In this document: positions 36,801-43,974 of the stretch, one piece after another
Position numbering within the stretch: the stretch's first letter is position 1
Layout of the letters: each line of letters starts with the position of its first letter
Assembly (NCBI RefSeq): GCF_029227915.1
Contig: NC_079886.1
Location: 25,088,501-25,152,500, forward strand
Direction of reading: 5' to 3'
Origin: Hydractinia symbiolongicarpus
Lineage: Eukaryota > Cnidaria > Hydrozoa > Anthoathecata > Hydractiniidae
DNA length: 64,000 nt
Position numbers and translations under genes: made by a program
Notes under the pieces: model-generated
Told to the model about the DNA's origin: nothing
The model's input: the letters and a program-made list of their open reading frames with translations, nothing else
Database searches by the model: none

Positions 36801-37426
36801 ACACACGTAAGGAGTTGTTAGGTGCCTGTGGCCAAGAGGAGGAGGTTGAAGAATACGATGTTGAGGAAATCACGCCATTACTATTTATCTAAAATAATGT
36901 TAAAGAATGTAAGATATGCGATAATTAGGTCTGAGAAATCTAACGTCGTCCACTGAGTGAATACATGCAAATCGTTTCGCTATGTACGAATCAAATATGA
37001 GGATCAAAACAATGCTCCTAACTTCATGTAGTTAATAAAGTGAAGTGAAGGATATGTTTTTCAAGGGGGGAGACTTCATTTTTTATACAACACAATACTA
37101 AGTAATAAATGAAGACACAATATATCAAAAAGAAGAATTTGTTATTTCTCGTCTAAAGAGTCAAACTGCTTTTCCTAAGTGTGAATATATATCATATATA
37201 TATTAAACCAAATTTGGGATGCTTTGGCTACACTTACATGTAATGTTGTTAGATATGTGTTCCAAAATTTAATTGCGCTCCTCATATTCACGGTGAATGA
37301 CCCATCATCTACTGCACCTATTCCTGTGTCACCAGCATTCTTCCCATAGTCCAAAAGGGCACCGATGCATATCTCCACAACACTAACTAGGAACAACAGT
37401 CCAGATAGTGACTTTGCAGGATTCAT
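15609..37426 (-). CDS. NIDO-Kazal-MAM-MAM single-pass membrane protein, 14 exons
   Basis: I assembled this from splice sites. The 14 exons total 2,259 nt, an exact multiple of three, giving 752 residues plus stop with no internal stop. Order: signal peptide (about 1-22), NIDO domain (about 25-230), Kazal-like domain (about 245-299), MAM1 (about 301-465), MAM2 (about 467-632), stalk (633-643), transmembrane helix (about 652-674) and cytoplasmic tail (675-752). From exon 4 onward, module borders are phase 1, as in shuffled animal extracellular genes. NIDO and MAM domains are known in cell-surface and matrix proteins, MAM often mediating adhesion. A type I surface receptor or adhesion molecule is my inference; the ligand is unknown. 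The start is the ATG that gives a hydrophobic signal peptide; another ATG lies 10 codons upstream. Introns contain several transposons, but every splice site I needed is intact. I do not recognise a named orthologue. Extra phase 1-1 exons hidden in introns cannot be excluded. Confidence 0.85.
16025..16126 (-). CDS. Exon 13: transmembrane helix
   Basis: This is a phase 1-1 exon of 102 nt. A hydrophobic run (VIAIATGGFVFVQIIFLLIC) is flanked by DLKK outside and IRRK inside, the charge pattern of a type I membrane protein. Acceptor TTTAG, donor GTTAGT. Confidence 0.82.
16626..16658 (-). CDS. Exon 12: 33-nt stalk micro-exon
   Basis: This is a phase 1-1 exon of only 33 nt encoding KSTPRTTAIS, a Ser/Thr-rich stalk between MAM2 and the membrane. 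Acceptor ATGTTAG, donor GTACAT. Skipping it would keep the frame, so it may be alternatively spliced. It is too short to prove from sequence alone. Confidence 0.6.
17246..17339 (-). CDS. Exon 11: MAM2 C-terminal part
   Basis: This exon is 94 nt, phase 0 to 1. LTFVAIKGNGSRGEIAIDNV closes the second MAM domain, followed by GSNC. Donor GTCAGT. Confidence 0.85.
17487..17776 (-). CDS. Exon 10: MAM2 central part
   Basis: This exon is 290 nt, phase 1 to 0. GCLKFAYHMNGDDIGSLSVI is the MAM core motif. It is homologous to exon 7 and the same length. Confidence 0.87.
18114..18230 (-). CDS. Exon 9: MAM2 N-terminal part
   Basis: This is a phase 1-1 exon of 117 nt encoding NFTFCDFEKNSCGFTGSNWI, nearly identical to exon 6. 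Acceptor TTTCAG, donor GTATGA. Confidence 0.85.
18231..19353. other. Intron 8 of the NIDO-MAM gene
   Basis: Between MAM1 and MAM2. I see no transposon or ORF worth naming. Confidence 0.6.
19354..19447 (-). CDS. Exon 8: MAM1 C-terminal part
   Basis: This exon is 94 nt, phase 0 to 1. VIFVATKGSDFPSDIAIDNI is the MAM closing 'i.fea..G....diAiDdi', followed by the last conserved cysteine (SNC). Its length is identical to exon 11. Confidence 0.85.
19662..19951 (-). CDS. Exon 7: MAM1 central part
   Basis: This exon is 290 nt, phase 1 to 0. GCLKFAYYMHGTHVGALSV matches the MAM 'gCL.F.Y.m.G...g.L.V' motif, followed by a WTKFGNQG strand. Its length is identical to exon 10. The upstream intron (5.3 kb) holds the tandem Helitrons and a TTAA element. 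Confidence 0.87.
20018..22434 (+). mobile_element. Non-autonomous Helitron, 2.4 kb, in intron 6
   Basis: The 5' end is TCTATATAATAATACGCCAG, directly after an A. The 3' end is a GTGGA-TTTT-TCCAC hairpin (22,405-22,418) followed 12 nt later by CTAG (22,431-22,434) and then T. This is the Helitron pattern: 5' TC, 3' hairpin plus CTRR, insertion between A and T. The interior is AT-rich with degenerate tandem blocks and no Rep/helicase. Confidence 0.72.
20880..22280. repeat. Degenerate tandem blocks inside the Helitron
   Basis: Similar phrases recur roughly every 100-200 bp, for example 'gaggaccatatgcaat' variants followed by 'aataatgatttttgttg'. A related stretch is at 49,150-49,950 in a second copy of the family. 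Confidence 0.5.
22435..23174 (+). mobile_element. Second Helitron, 740 bp, head-to-tail with the first
   Basis: It starts immediately after the CTAG end of the preceding element with the same 5' end (TCTATATAATAATACGCCAG). It ends with the same GTGG...CCAC hairpin (23,145-23,158) and ATAG (23,171-23,174, a variant of CTAG). The interior contains blocks such as TGACGTCATCA. No ORF. Confidence 0.68.
23504..24437. mobile_element. TTAA-flanked element with 20-bp terminal inverted repeats, 934 bp
   Basis: TTAA at 23,500-23,503 and 24,438-24,441 flanks perfect inverted ends GGTGGTTCCCCTAGAAAAAA. TTAA targets are used by piggyBac and Kolobok elements; the GG start fits Kolobok better. The interior has minus-strand frames (24,043-24,318 and 23,589-23,810) that may be transposase remnants, but I could not assign them. 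Confidence 0.72.
25237..25350 (-). CDS. Exon 6: MAM1 N-terminal part
   Basis: This is a phase 1-1 exon of 114 nt. It encodes NFTFCDFEKDTCGLTGSNWI, the MAM opening 'CdFE...CG....dW.r'. It is closely similar to exon 9. Acceptor TTTTAG, donor GTGAGT. Confidence 0.85.
25570..25743 (-). CDS. Exon 5: Kazal/follistatin-like domain
   Basis: This is a symmetrical phase 1-1 exon of 174 nt. Its cysteines follow a Kazal pattern: two early cysteines (CSHC), then NC, then VCGSNGMEYMNECELERERC and a final VC. VCGSNG.EY.NECEL is diagnostic of Kazal domains, many of which inhibit serine proteases. Here it is one module in a membrane protein, so inhibition is not implied. The donor could be GTTGTA (keeps frame) or GTATCA (breaks frame); I chose the first. 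Confidence 0.8.
25744..27866. other. Intron 4 of the NIDO-MAM gene
   Basis: I see no convincing extra exon. The stretch at 26,929-27,010 resembles 34,557-34,600 (both contain 'TTCGAACATA.TATG.CCGGG'), suggesting an old DNA transposon end. Confidence 0.45.
27867..28014 (-). CDS. Exon 4: end of NIDO
   Basis: This exon encodes 49 residues plus one base, phase 0 to phase 1. It opens AGFKVSGNHY, matching the NIDO 'AGFn.g.g' motif, and later has SNVFSPGLYVV, matching 'SNv..pGry.y'. That the motif continues smoothly from exon 3 across an 8.1 kb intron is strong support for the join. Acceptor TCCAG, donor GTAGGT. Confidence 0.85.
29287..29667 (+). CDS. CENP-B/Tigger-like DNA-binding N-terminus
   Basis: A 126-residue frame from MPPKRKLVV. 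Residues about 14-50 form a psq/CENP-B helix-turn-helix (CQALKELEKGIPNKDIAKKY, then GVPKNTISTWL). Residues about 72-126 form the second CENP-B/Tc5 helix-turn-helix (VDLVVFKWFVSQRSKNIPID ... GWLGKWKKR). It stops exactly where the DDE transposase core should begin. The stop overlaps a good splice-donor sequence (GGTAAGA), but I found no acceptor that restores the downstream frame. This may be a DNA-binding derivative without catalytic domain. Confidence 0.8.
   Translation: MPPKRKLVVKTLAEKCQALKELEKGIPNKDIAKKYGVPKNTISTWLANKEKLFSALEKSSSKKRKIRDGKFSEVDLVVFKWFVSQRSKNIPIDGTTLKEKAKSYAQELGVENFKASDGWLGKWKKR
29725..29958 (+). pseudogene. C-terminal tail of the Tigger transposase
   Basis: An open stretch reading DEEHDENADVIEVFDEP, then ETLQNACLF and ending KKQTSILSFFDQK. 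An acidic linker, a helical 'ALETL..' segment and a 'kQtsI..FF' end are typical of Tigger/Jerky-like C-termini. It is separated from the N-terminal part by about 60 AT-rich bases; the catalytic core is missing. Confidence 0.65.
30690..30800 (+). pseudogene. PIF/Harbinger transposase N-terminal fragment
   Basis: After a frameshift the plus strand reads RSIWTRSWLQRRKVDGAF, like the HARBI nuclease start 'r..W.r.Wl..R...G.y'. It is followed directly by the C-terminus of the MADF gene on the other strand, so the DDE nuclease has been deleted. Confidence 0.5.
30765..31117 (-). pseudogene. MADF (Myb/SANT-like) protein of a Harbinger element
   Basis: It starts ATG at 31,117 (MAQDQAKQKLSEEEKN). One in-frame TAA is followed by LIKFYKENKSLWSSEVNFWN and, later, FLDKNFHALRTAFIR. 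These are the MADF 'Li.ly...p.LWd...' and 'K..nLR..y.Re' motifs. A second in-frame stop follows. Harbinger elements encode such a protein opposite the transposase, which agrees with the fragment at 30,690. The element is inactive. Confidence 0.65.
31323..31405. repeat. Near-perfect 83-bp inverted repeat (fold-back hairpin)
   Basis: Arms 31,323-31,357 and 31,371-31,405 match at 33 of 35 positions, both starting GGGGACACAGTGAAACATTT from the outside. The loop is 13 nt, T/A-rich. It may be a fold-back MITE or joined Harbinger ends. Confidence 0.8.
31420..34550. other. Intron 3 interior, AT-rich
   Basis: No exon or named element found. Around 33,905-34,010 and 35,590-35,660 a short phrase (CGTGTGCATAATATATTGAG / CGCGTGCATAAAATATTGGG) recurs, so some old dispersed repeat is present. 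Confidence 0.4.
34557..34720. repeat. Possible end of a TTAA-type DNA element
   Basis: TTAA (34,553-34,556) is followed by CCCTATTCGGTCGGGGTTCT, then a 12-base G run. It resembles piggyBac-type ends and the block at 26,929. The opposite end was not found. Confidence 0.3.
34721..36142. other. Intron 3, distal part
   Basis: AT-rich. A short cluster of 'ACGCTACCAACACG' variants at 35,280-35,325. No gene seen. Confidence 0.4.
36143..36250 (-). CDS. Exon 3: NIDO, NTFQ segment
   Basis: This exon encodes 36 residues in phase 0-0. The TNTFQSILTSNGEKTYAIL stretch is the classic NIDO 'NTFQ.vl.tdG..sy.i' signature, followed by an aromatic-rich strand. Acceptor TTTTTAG, donor GTAAGT. The following intron is 8.1 kb and carries the Tigger and Harbinger elements. 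Confidence 0.87.
36610..36888 (-). CDS. Exon 2: NIDO core
   Basis: This exon encodes 93 residues in phase 0-0, with acceptor TTTTAG and donor GTAGTT. It starts INSNGVISS, matching the 'vNsNG.is' strand of NIDO. It then has VYHTDAIF, corresponding to the 'YWtDvD' region, and NKTLVTTWYNASQYGNQNK. Several N-glycosylation sequons (NNS, NCS, NFT, NKT, NAS) agree with an extracellular domain. Confidence 0.85.
37238..37426 (-). CDS. Exon 1: signal peptide and start of NIDO
   Basis: This exon encodes 63 residues. It starts MNPAKSLSGLLFLVSVV, a basic/hydrophobic leader ending near IGA, followed by LLDYGK and VDDGS. The last two fit the opening of a NIDO domain, which usually has a 'YG...GD...DDG' pattern. 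It ends in phase 0 at a GTAAGT donor. Confidence 0.85.
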
Positions 37427-37964
37427 TTTTGTACAAACTCTGTTATGTTTTACCAATAATGCATATGTCTACAGATGTTTATCTAGAAATTAAATTAAAT
37501 AAATTAAATGTACAATAGTTATAAATAAAGAGAATAGTTTTCCCACGGACAAGACTATTTAAATGCTTCTCACTTATAAATTCTGTTTAATAATAATTTT
37601 TTGTTATATTGCGCAATTGTGAATCTTACGGACTTTTTGTGTCTATCTATTGCACACTAGGATGCAGGATATTCTAGATGCCTCATGTAAAATGTTATTT
37701 AATTACTCAAAAATATTTTTTATTATTAGGCAGAATGGTACCGCAAGTAGCACCGGTTTTCTTGATCTTGTCGCGACGTTCTTAAAAATGCAAGGGTTTG
37801 TTTAATTTCATTTTTTTTATTTAGTAACTATGGTTTACATTTTACTAAGTTTGAATTAAATTTGACTAATGCCATTTTATTTAAGAACCCTAAGATCTAA
37901 TTTATTGTTGAATACTTTGACGGAAGTTTGTAGGTAGTGTTTGAACCTTCTCCGACGTTTTACA
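37427..37964. other. Upstream region of the NIDO-MAM gene
   Basis: This should hold the promoter and 5' UTR. TATTTATAACT on the minus strand near 37,520 is a weak TATA-like candidate. No other element recognised. Confidence 0.3.
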
Positions 37965-39180
37965 AGTTAAGATAAAAATATTGTCACGTTTTCTAGCGAC
38001 ATATAAATTTTAAACAAACCAATTTCAAGATTTTGGCTGCAAACGTGGAGTTTGAGGGGGCATGCTAACGTCCAGTTCTAGCTAGCTAGCTTATTTATTG
38101 CTAATCCTTTGAAGTTTTATTCAGTTTCTTTATCCTGGCCATAAGTTGGCTATGATAAAGGAATTATGTGTTGGTTTGTGACTATCTAACTATCTATTTA
38201 TTCTTATCTGGCTAAAAAGTCAAATTTACTACACCAAAATTCTGAATCAATAATTTTTATGCCAAATGCAGTAAGATAGATGTACCTTATTACTGTAATG
38301 GATCTTATTCAAGAAAGTAAGACTGCTGAGGGATTGTTTTAGTTGGACGAGGTAACAACGGGCTCTTTCCTGTATTCTTATATACCCCAAGGAAGGAATA
38401 AAGTTATTTTGGAAAAGGGTATTACGCCTATACAAATATGTAAGATGGTTTAGCTCTACTGAGCGCTCAGCCAGGTGTCACAATTAATTTTTCAACTTTA
38501 CCAATAACTTTTCCCGCATAATAAAACAATGTTTCACGATCGTTATCTTTTAACAGGGTAAAAACAGGTTGTAAACGGTGTTTTTTTTATGTTTCACAAA
38601 AACTTTTCACAAAATAAAATTGCTTAGTTATTGTTTTAAACGGACAAGGTAACAACGGGCTATTTCTTGTGTTTTTATTTAAACCGAAGTTGGAATAAAG
38701 TTACTTGGAAATTACGGATCCGCAACACGGCATACCTATACTAAGCGCTCAGTTCAGTTTTACAACGGGTTGGATACTGTGTTTGTACTCTTTAAGCAAA
38801 GTTTTTTTGGAAAAAGGTGTCACACCTATGTGGATGTGCGACATTGTTTATCTGTACCAAGCGCTCAGCCTAGAGTAACATTCAAATTTAAATTTTACCG
38901 GGAACTTTTTCCGGAAAATAAAACGTCTTGGTCAAGTGCTTTTGCTACGAGGTTAAAACGGGTTGTAAACCGTATTGTTCTTTCAGCTAAATTAGCAGGA
39001 AAATTTTTTAAAAAATATATTACACCCGAAACACCATGTTGTGTGCGCTTCACTCGATTTACGACACACTGCATATCTGTACTAAAGCGCTTCCACGCTA
39101 AATGCGTAGCACAGTTTACGGTTCTTATAAATCAAGCGTTTAACACCGTAAACACAGTTACTTAACCCGGCGTTTCGGCG
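37965..39180. repeat. Dispersed element with about 145-bp tandem units, copy A
   Basis: Units share 'GTAACAACGGGCTnTTTCnTGT', 'ATTACGCCTATAC' and 'CTAAGCGCTCAGC' blocks and recur at roughly 38,340, 38,490, 38,640, 38,770 and 38,900. The same units, after a similar TAGCTAGC-rich leader, occur at 54,010-54,820. The 131-codon frame at 38,770-39,165 lies across units and is probably not a gene. Confidence 0.65.
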
Positions 39181-39974
39181 CCTGGGCTCTGTACTAGTCT
39201 CCACAAATTCTTATAATTGGTAAAGCAGAACATATTTGCCACTTAGTGTATTATACACCTTTTTTTGATTTATAGGATTGGATAATATAAGTTTTATAAA
39301 AAAATTCAAAGTGGCGATTTTCCAACGAAAGATAACCTTAGACAATCGCTTTAATTTATTTCCCTGTCACAGTTACTATGCGCAATAAGTGTTATTGCTA
39401 CGCCACTTTCTTAGTGAAAAATAGTTACCTCAGCAGACCCTTTCCAAAGTTTGAAAATCCCTAAAAATCCCATGTTTCATATAGCCAAAGTACAGAATAC
39501 ATTAGGGTTGATTAAGCTTAGTTTACTGATACTGAATGCAATATGCACACAACGTATTCTATCAATTAGCCATGCAGGTAAAAATCTTTGTATAAAATAA
39601 TTTTTCATTCAAATTAACAATTAAATTGAAATATTAGTATAGGAAAGTTATGTGCAGTGTATGGCCAATAACTCTTTTGCAGCTGCGCACGTTTTACCTG
39701 ATAGAAGTTCAACATGGTGTGTAAAATTTCTTTCCAAAATCATTGCATGCATTTTATAGAATGAAAACCATTAATTTCTGTTTTGCTTGATAACACAAGA
39801 AGAAAAGAAAGGAAATAGCGCTGAAAAAAATTTAAAAATACTTTCACAAGAACAATATCAAAACATATAAAATGTAGGAAAACATATTAAATTTGTCTAC
39901 ACCAGAAGAAGCTATGTGCTTTTAACCTAGGTTTTTAGATGACATTTACTTGTATAGGAAACTAAATTGTGCTG
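39181..39974. other. Non-coding stretch
   Basis: No feature recognised. Confidence 0.4.
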
Positions 39975-40612
39975 TCGACAAACAATTTTCGTCTCCGTTA
40001 ACGGCAAATTAGCCGTTTGGGGAGGGGGTAATGCATCATCCGTTGAAAATATAAAAATTATTTCTTTTAGGGAAAATGAAAAAAATTCAAAAAATTAGAA
40101 AATGTTTTCACAGTAGAAATTCGCCATTATCAAGAATTGGTTGTTGCAAAAATGGATCTCGTTTTTGTATAAGCCTCCACGAAGATTGTTGCATAAGCAC
40201 GACCAATCAATATCGAGTATTTATGAACATGTAGGTACTCATTTTCAGAGACGATGTTAGCAACGAATTTTGTAACGGAAGTTGGGAGACCATAGAAAAC
40301 ACACTGGAATGTTTAGCTAAATATAAATATCGTGTACATATATATGTATTACACAAAGCAAGTAAAATGTTTCTAAAACGTGTTTATTATATGCAACACT
40401 GCCATTCATTTGCATCTACGCTTCGATCAGGCCATTATTGTGTGTATATCTAATAAAACAATAGCGGAGACATCTAAAAGCCAATTTGCCGTTAACGGAG
40501 ACGAAAACTAACGTAGGCGGAATGGGCTTACCGTTAAGGCGCAGGGGAAGGTGGGGGGGGGGCGAGTCTAGCAGCCAATCTGCTGTTAACGGAAACGAAA
40601 ACGGTTTGTTGA
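39975..40612. mobile_element. MITE-like inverted-repeat element
   Basis: A 25-bp perfect inverted repeat lies at 39,986-40,010 and 40,483-40,507 (core CGTCTCCGTTAACGGCAAAT). A second, diverged copy of the right arm at about 40,570-40,612 matches further outward on the left, including the ACAAAC flank. The outer pair is probably the true terminus and the inner one a duplication. No ORF. Confidence 0.6.
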
Positions 40613-41383
40613 CGGCCCCTTATCGTATTCATGGTTCTATTTTTACTAAAACTAGACACATGAAATTACACATCTGATCAATGATGGAAAAGTGTATATA
40701 AAGGACCTTGAAAAATTCTGTAAAGGAAAATCCAGTAACATTTTCAGGCATTCTTTTTGATGTGGCAGCAATTTAAATACTATTATAAGAATTTGATATA
40801 ACATTGTTACACAACAATGAAGAACTTCTTCGTTATGTGTAGATCTAAAACTATACAATTTCACATTACCAACTTTGTGCTTCTGTCAGTTCGTAGCGAT
40901 TTAATGTAAACTAGCTAAATACCCGTGGGAGAATCCACTGAATTTCTCATTAAACCGATGTAAGGGATACCAAACAAAAACATACAGCATATGGTAATTT
41001 GAATTTTTAAAACATAAAACCCAACCTTGGCTCTTTGTTTCTTTTTATAACGGGACGGAAAGGATAGAGAAACAGTCCAGGGATCGAGGTTGCTCACACT
41101 CTGCATTACTTTACACCCGTTGGTACCAAAACGTTGAAAATATAAGCAGGTACAAAAAAAATGCAAAATGTCCAATAAAATCAAAGGCGTCTAACAACCG
41201 TTACCTAAAAAGCGAAATCTGCTAAAATTTGTACTTGCTTTGCCATGCCGGAAGTACACCAGGGAAAATAATATATCAGACAAAAAAACCATCTTATTTT
41301 TCATAAGTTATACAAAAAAAGTTATTACACAATTTCCACACTGTACAGTTTGAAACACGTCAAACCAAAATCAGATATTCAGT
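40613..41383. other. Non-coding stretch before Polinton copy 2
   Basis: No gene supported; frames here lack domain signal. Confidence 0.4.
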
Positions 41384-41611
41384 ACTTACTACTTCTATCT
41401 GTTACAACCCGGAGAGGAGCATGGGGATGCGAAACGACGCGCCACTGACACTTTCTGGAGTTGGGCAATGTATAGGTTGGACCGTATAGCAGCAGGTAGT
41501 CGTGTTTTATACTACCTAAAACACAGGCCTAAAAGGAGTCTATTCTCGGAAGAACTCATGTTGATCCCGGAGGATGTTCAATTACCGCCGGAGCATGTGA
41601 AGGATTGGTGA
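41384..41611 (+). pseudogene. Polinton integrase C-terminal fragment (copy 2)
   Basis: An open frame of about 75 codons ending in TGA reads LLQPGEEHGDAKRRATDTFW, then VLYYLKHRPKRSLFSEEL and a Pro-rich end. This resembles the C-terminal part of Polinton retroviral-like integrases, as I recall them. The catalytic DDE core is absent. It converges on the coiled-coil gene (42,381 to 41,580). The alternative is an unrelated Polinton protein. Confidence 0.5.
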
Positions 41612-42381
41612 TAGGGATCGAGCTGTACCAAGGAGTTTATAATCCCTCCCCCACAATGGTAACGCGTGGCCTAATATAACGATACATTTTGTTGATGATG
41701 TGAAAAATGAAGAATTCGGGTCATCGGGGTTATATCGTATACATGTGCATCCCAAGGCTTGCTCGATGTGTTTTTGTCTCTTTACATCATAACCTATAGC
41801 TTCCACGTTCTCCGAGCCAATTGTAATGGACAATGGCATTCGGTGTTTCTGCTAGTACCTCAATGTCGTATTTTTTGGGCGACATACCCCTGTTGACCGC
41901 AAATGGCATCATCAACACAATCCAACATCACAAGCTGGCTATCCCTGTCCTCAATTTCATGATTGAGAAAGGCCAGAGCATTCTCTTTATCCTCAAAGGC
42001 TTGACGATGCTCCTTAAGATCATCCTGTAATCTCTCAACGCCTTCTTGAGCTATCCTCTTGATACGTTTTACTGCCTTAGGTTTCCTAGAACGGTGGGTA
42101 ATTTCAAGCGCCCCGTTCAACGTGACAAATACATCATGCTGTTTTTTCACTCCTCCCAACATACCTGAAGAACTGTATTCGCTACATAAAGTTCCCATCG
42201 TATCCTCTATTTCTCCCCTTGATATTGACATGTGGCGATTAAGACCATACTGCTTAGCATTTTGAATACAGAGTAACCTCTCGGGATCGGAACGATTAAA
42301 CAGAGGCTGATTTTGTTTATCAGATAAGATCTCAATCGATCCTGCGGGTATTGCGTTGAATAAGGCGAGTTGTGAAGACAT
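41580..42381 (-). pseudogene. Coiled-coil Polinton protein with nuclease-like C-terminus (copy 2)
   Basis: It starts MSSQLALFNAIPAGSIEILS and is open for about 175 residues to 41,860. FVTLNGALEITHRSRKPKAV is shared with copy 1, followed by a long charged helix (EGVERLQDDLKEHRQAFEDK). After a frameshift, 41,582-41,839 reads AIGYDVKRQKHIEQALGCTC, then IRYNPDD. This 'RQ..IE..LgC.fIRynPd' end is typical of MSV199/KilA-N-associated proteins of Polintons and large DNA viruses. It is fuller than the copy 1 version. Confidence 0.6.
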
Positions 42382-42439
42382 TTTCAATATACCGATGCTT
42401 GGCCGGTGGATTTCAATGTGCTCATTCAAGAATCTTCCA

Positions 42440-42990
42440 AGTTCTGGGATGTTCCAACCTCACATATAGGCATGTATGTTTAGATTTTTTAAGATTGGCC
42501 TTGATCTCGCTCCAGTCGGGGATCAAATTCGTCTCCTCTTCTATAATTTTCATATCACTCCCCTAATGAGGAAACCAAGGGAATAAGGCTTTCTTCTACC
42601 TCCTCAGATTCTTGGGCAATGCAGCATATGATTGGGTTAAGAGTCATAGACTGTTTCTTCTATGCCTATCTGAAATACCCAATTCAGGCAAGGGCTGCTT
42701 TTTTTATCGAGACCTTAATTGGGTATGACGTTGTCAACCACAAACAAGGTTTCCTCGTCGGCATCCATTCAAAAAGCTCATTTTTGGGATCTAAAGGAAC
42801 ACGTATTCGTCACGTCAGAGCGCTGTCCTCTCTAGGTATGTCTTATTCCACCGCAAGGAAGGGCACAGAATGACAATATTGTTGAAGTGCTTCTTATATT
42901 CCTGCTCGAGGAGGTTCAGTATACGCTGTGTTTTCCACACCTTGTCGGGCCAGTGAAGATTGCCGTGCACGGTTCCATCATAATGTCTAA
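42440..42990 (-). pseudogene. Polinton packaging ATPase (copy 2)
   Basis: Fragments in order: TAIFTGPTRCGK (Walker A, near 42,950); a frameshift, then RILNLLEQEYKKHFNN; LFVVDNVI (Walker B, near 42,740), where the second acidic residue is Asn; the sensor-like block LWLLTQSYAALPKNLRR (near 42,640); and the end NLIPDWSEIKANLKKSKHTC (near 42,470). It corresponds to the copy 1 ATPase without the retrotransposon. At least four frameshifts or stops. Gene order to its neighbours is the same as in copy 1. Confidence 0.72.
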
Positions 42991-42994
42991 CATT

Positions 42995-43480
42995 TTATTC
43001 TAATAATTCGACCAATTCGAATAATTTTGATCGTGAATTTTGGGGTATATTGCAGCTCATGCGGAGGAAATCCATACACTTCCATGATTGTTTACCAATG
43101 ACCCCCGGCAGGTAGGGCATAGCTTGGTATTACGAGCCTTGTATTCGAGGGAAAGCCGGGTATACACTATTTTTCCTTGTAAACACCGCATTACCTTAGT
43201 GTATTGCTTGACTAGTAGTGCCTTCTCCGGGCACTACTCCGATGAGTTCGACGTACTGGGGTATAATGTTGTATGGTAATAGAGTATACAAAAGCAAACA
43301 GTTATCATCCCGCTGAACCCCTCTAATGTCTTTGTCAATGACAAAGATCTCTACTTTATATTCAATGTCTTTTGCTTTGGGCAGGCAGTCTATGCAACTT
43401 TTCGTTCGATTATTCCCTCTGAGCCTGAAATCTTCTAAGGATAGGGAGAGCTTTTTGAGCAGCTCTTAGTGTTTGGATCG
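42995..43480 (-). pseudogene. Polinton zinc-ribbon protein (copy 2)
   Basis: It aligns with 3,566-4,062: NNRTKSCIDCLPKAKD, LLLYTLLPYNIIPQYVELIG and a tail ending just before the ATPase start. The first Cys pair is lost. Frameshifted. Confidence 0.5.
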
Positions 43481-43507
43481 ATCATTTTTTGTTTGGTGAC
43501 TATTACG

Positions 43508-43815
43508 AGACATATCGGTTGCCTTCTGACATGTTATCACTTGCCCACATAGGTTGCGTATTGGTGTAGTGGAGTCTTTTCGCTACCTCATCAAGCGATG
43601 GGCATCGCCATTTTCTCGGTACTTGAATGGAATTTTGTGATCAATGTGCCACCCCTTACCATAATTTTTCCAGGTCATACCCTCAACAAACTGGGCTTCA
43701 ATATGGGTCCGCAGTGTAGCGATATCGCAACCGAGATACTCCTGAGAACTGAGCCCTTTGTTTTCTTCAGGGCATGGGAGGTTCGACATCGTACATTATG
43801 GACCTGGCGTTTATT
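43508..43815 (-). pseudogene. HNH nuclease domain (copy 2)
   Basis: GMTWKNYGKGWHIDHKIPFK preserves the HNH centre (HIDH) that copy 1 has lost. It continues, after a frameshift, as RLHYTNTQPMWASDNMSEGN. The zinc-repeat N-terminus is absent: upstream sequence is the membrane-anchor gene, joined directly. It lies between the anchor gene and the zinc-ribbon gene, whereas in copy 1 the HNH gene lies beyond the coiled-coil gene. Confidence 0.65.
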
Positions 43816-43967
43816 AGTTGGGGGCTTTACATGCTTATATTCTGCAGAGACATTGTCAAAGACTTGTGCAATATCAAACATCTTTATTAATAGTCGTTCA
43901 TAACGGAAGAGTACATAGATAATCAGAGCATACGGTAGGAATATATCAACTAGTGTGCACACCTCCA
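43815..43967 (-). pseudogene. Membrane-anchor stub (copy 2)
   Basis: ATG at 43,967: MEVCTLVDIFLPYALIIYVL, then FDIAQVFDNVSAEYKHVKPP. It matches the start of 4,703-5,409 in copy 1. At NKRQ it switches to HNH-gene sequence, so the body of the protein is deleted. Confidence 0.6.
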
Positions 43968-43974
43968 TTTTTGC

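Noticed and set aside
38770-39165. 131-codon open frame
   Set aside because: It lies across tandem repeat units and has no domain-like pattern. The homologous copy at 54,010-54,820 does not keep it open.
41860-42429. Use of the most upstream start for the coiled-coil gene
   Set aside because: The frame above 42,381 overlaps the end of the ATPase. The ATG at 42,381 (MSSQ) is matched by the same start in copy 1.
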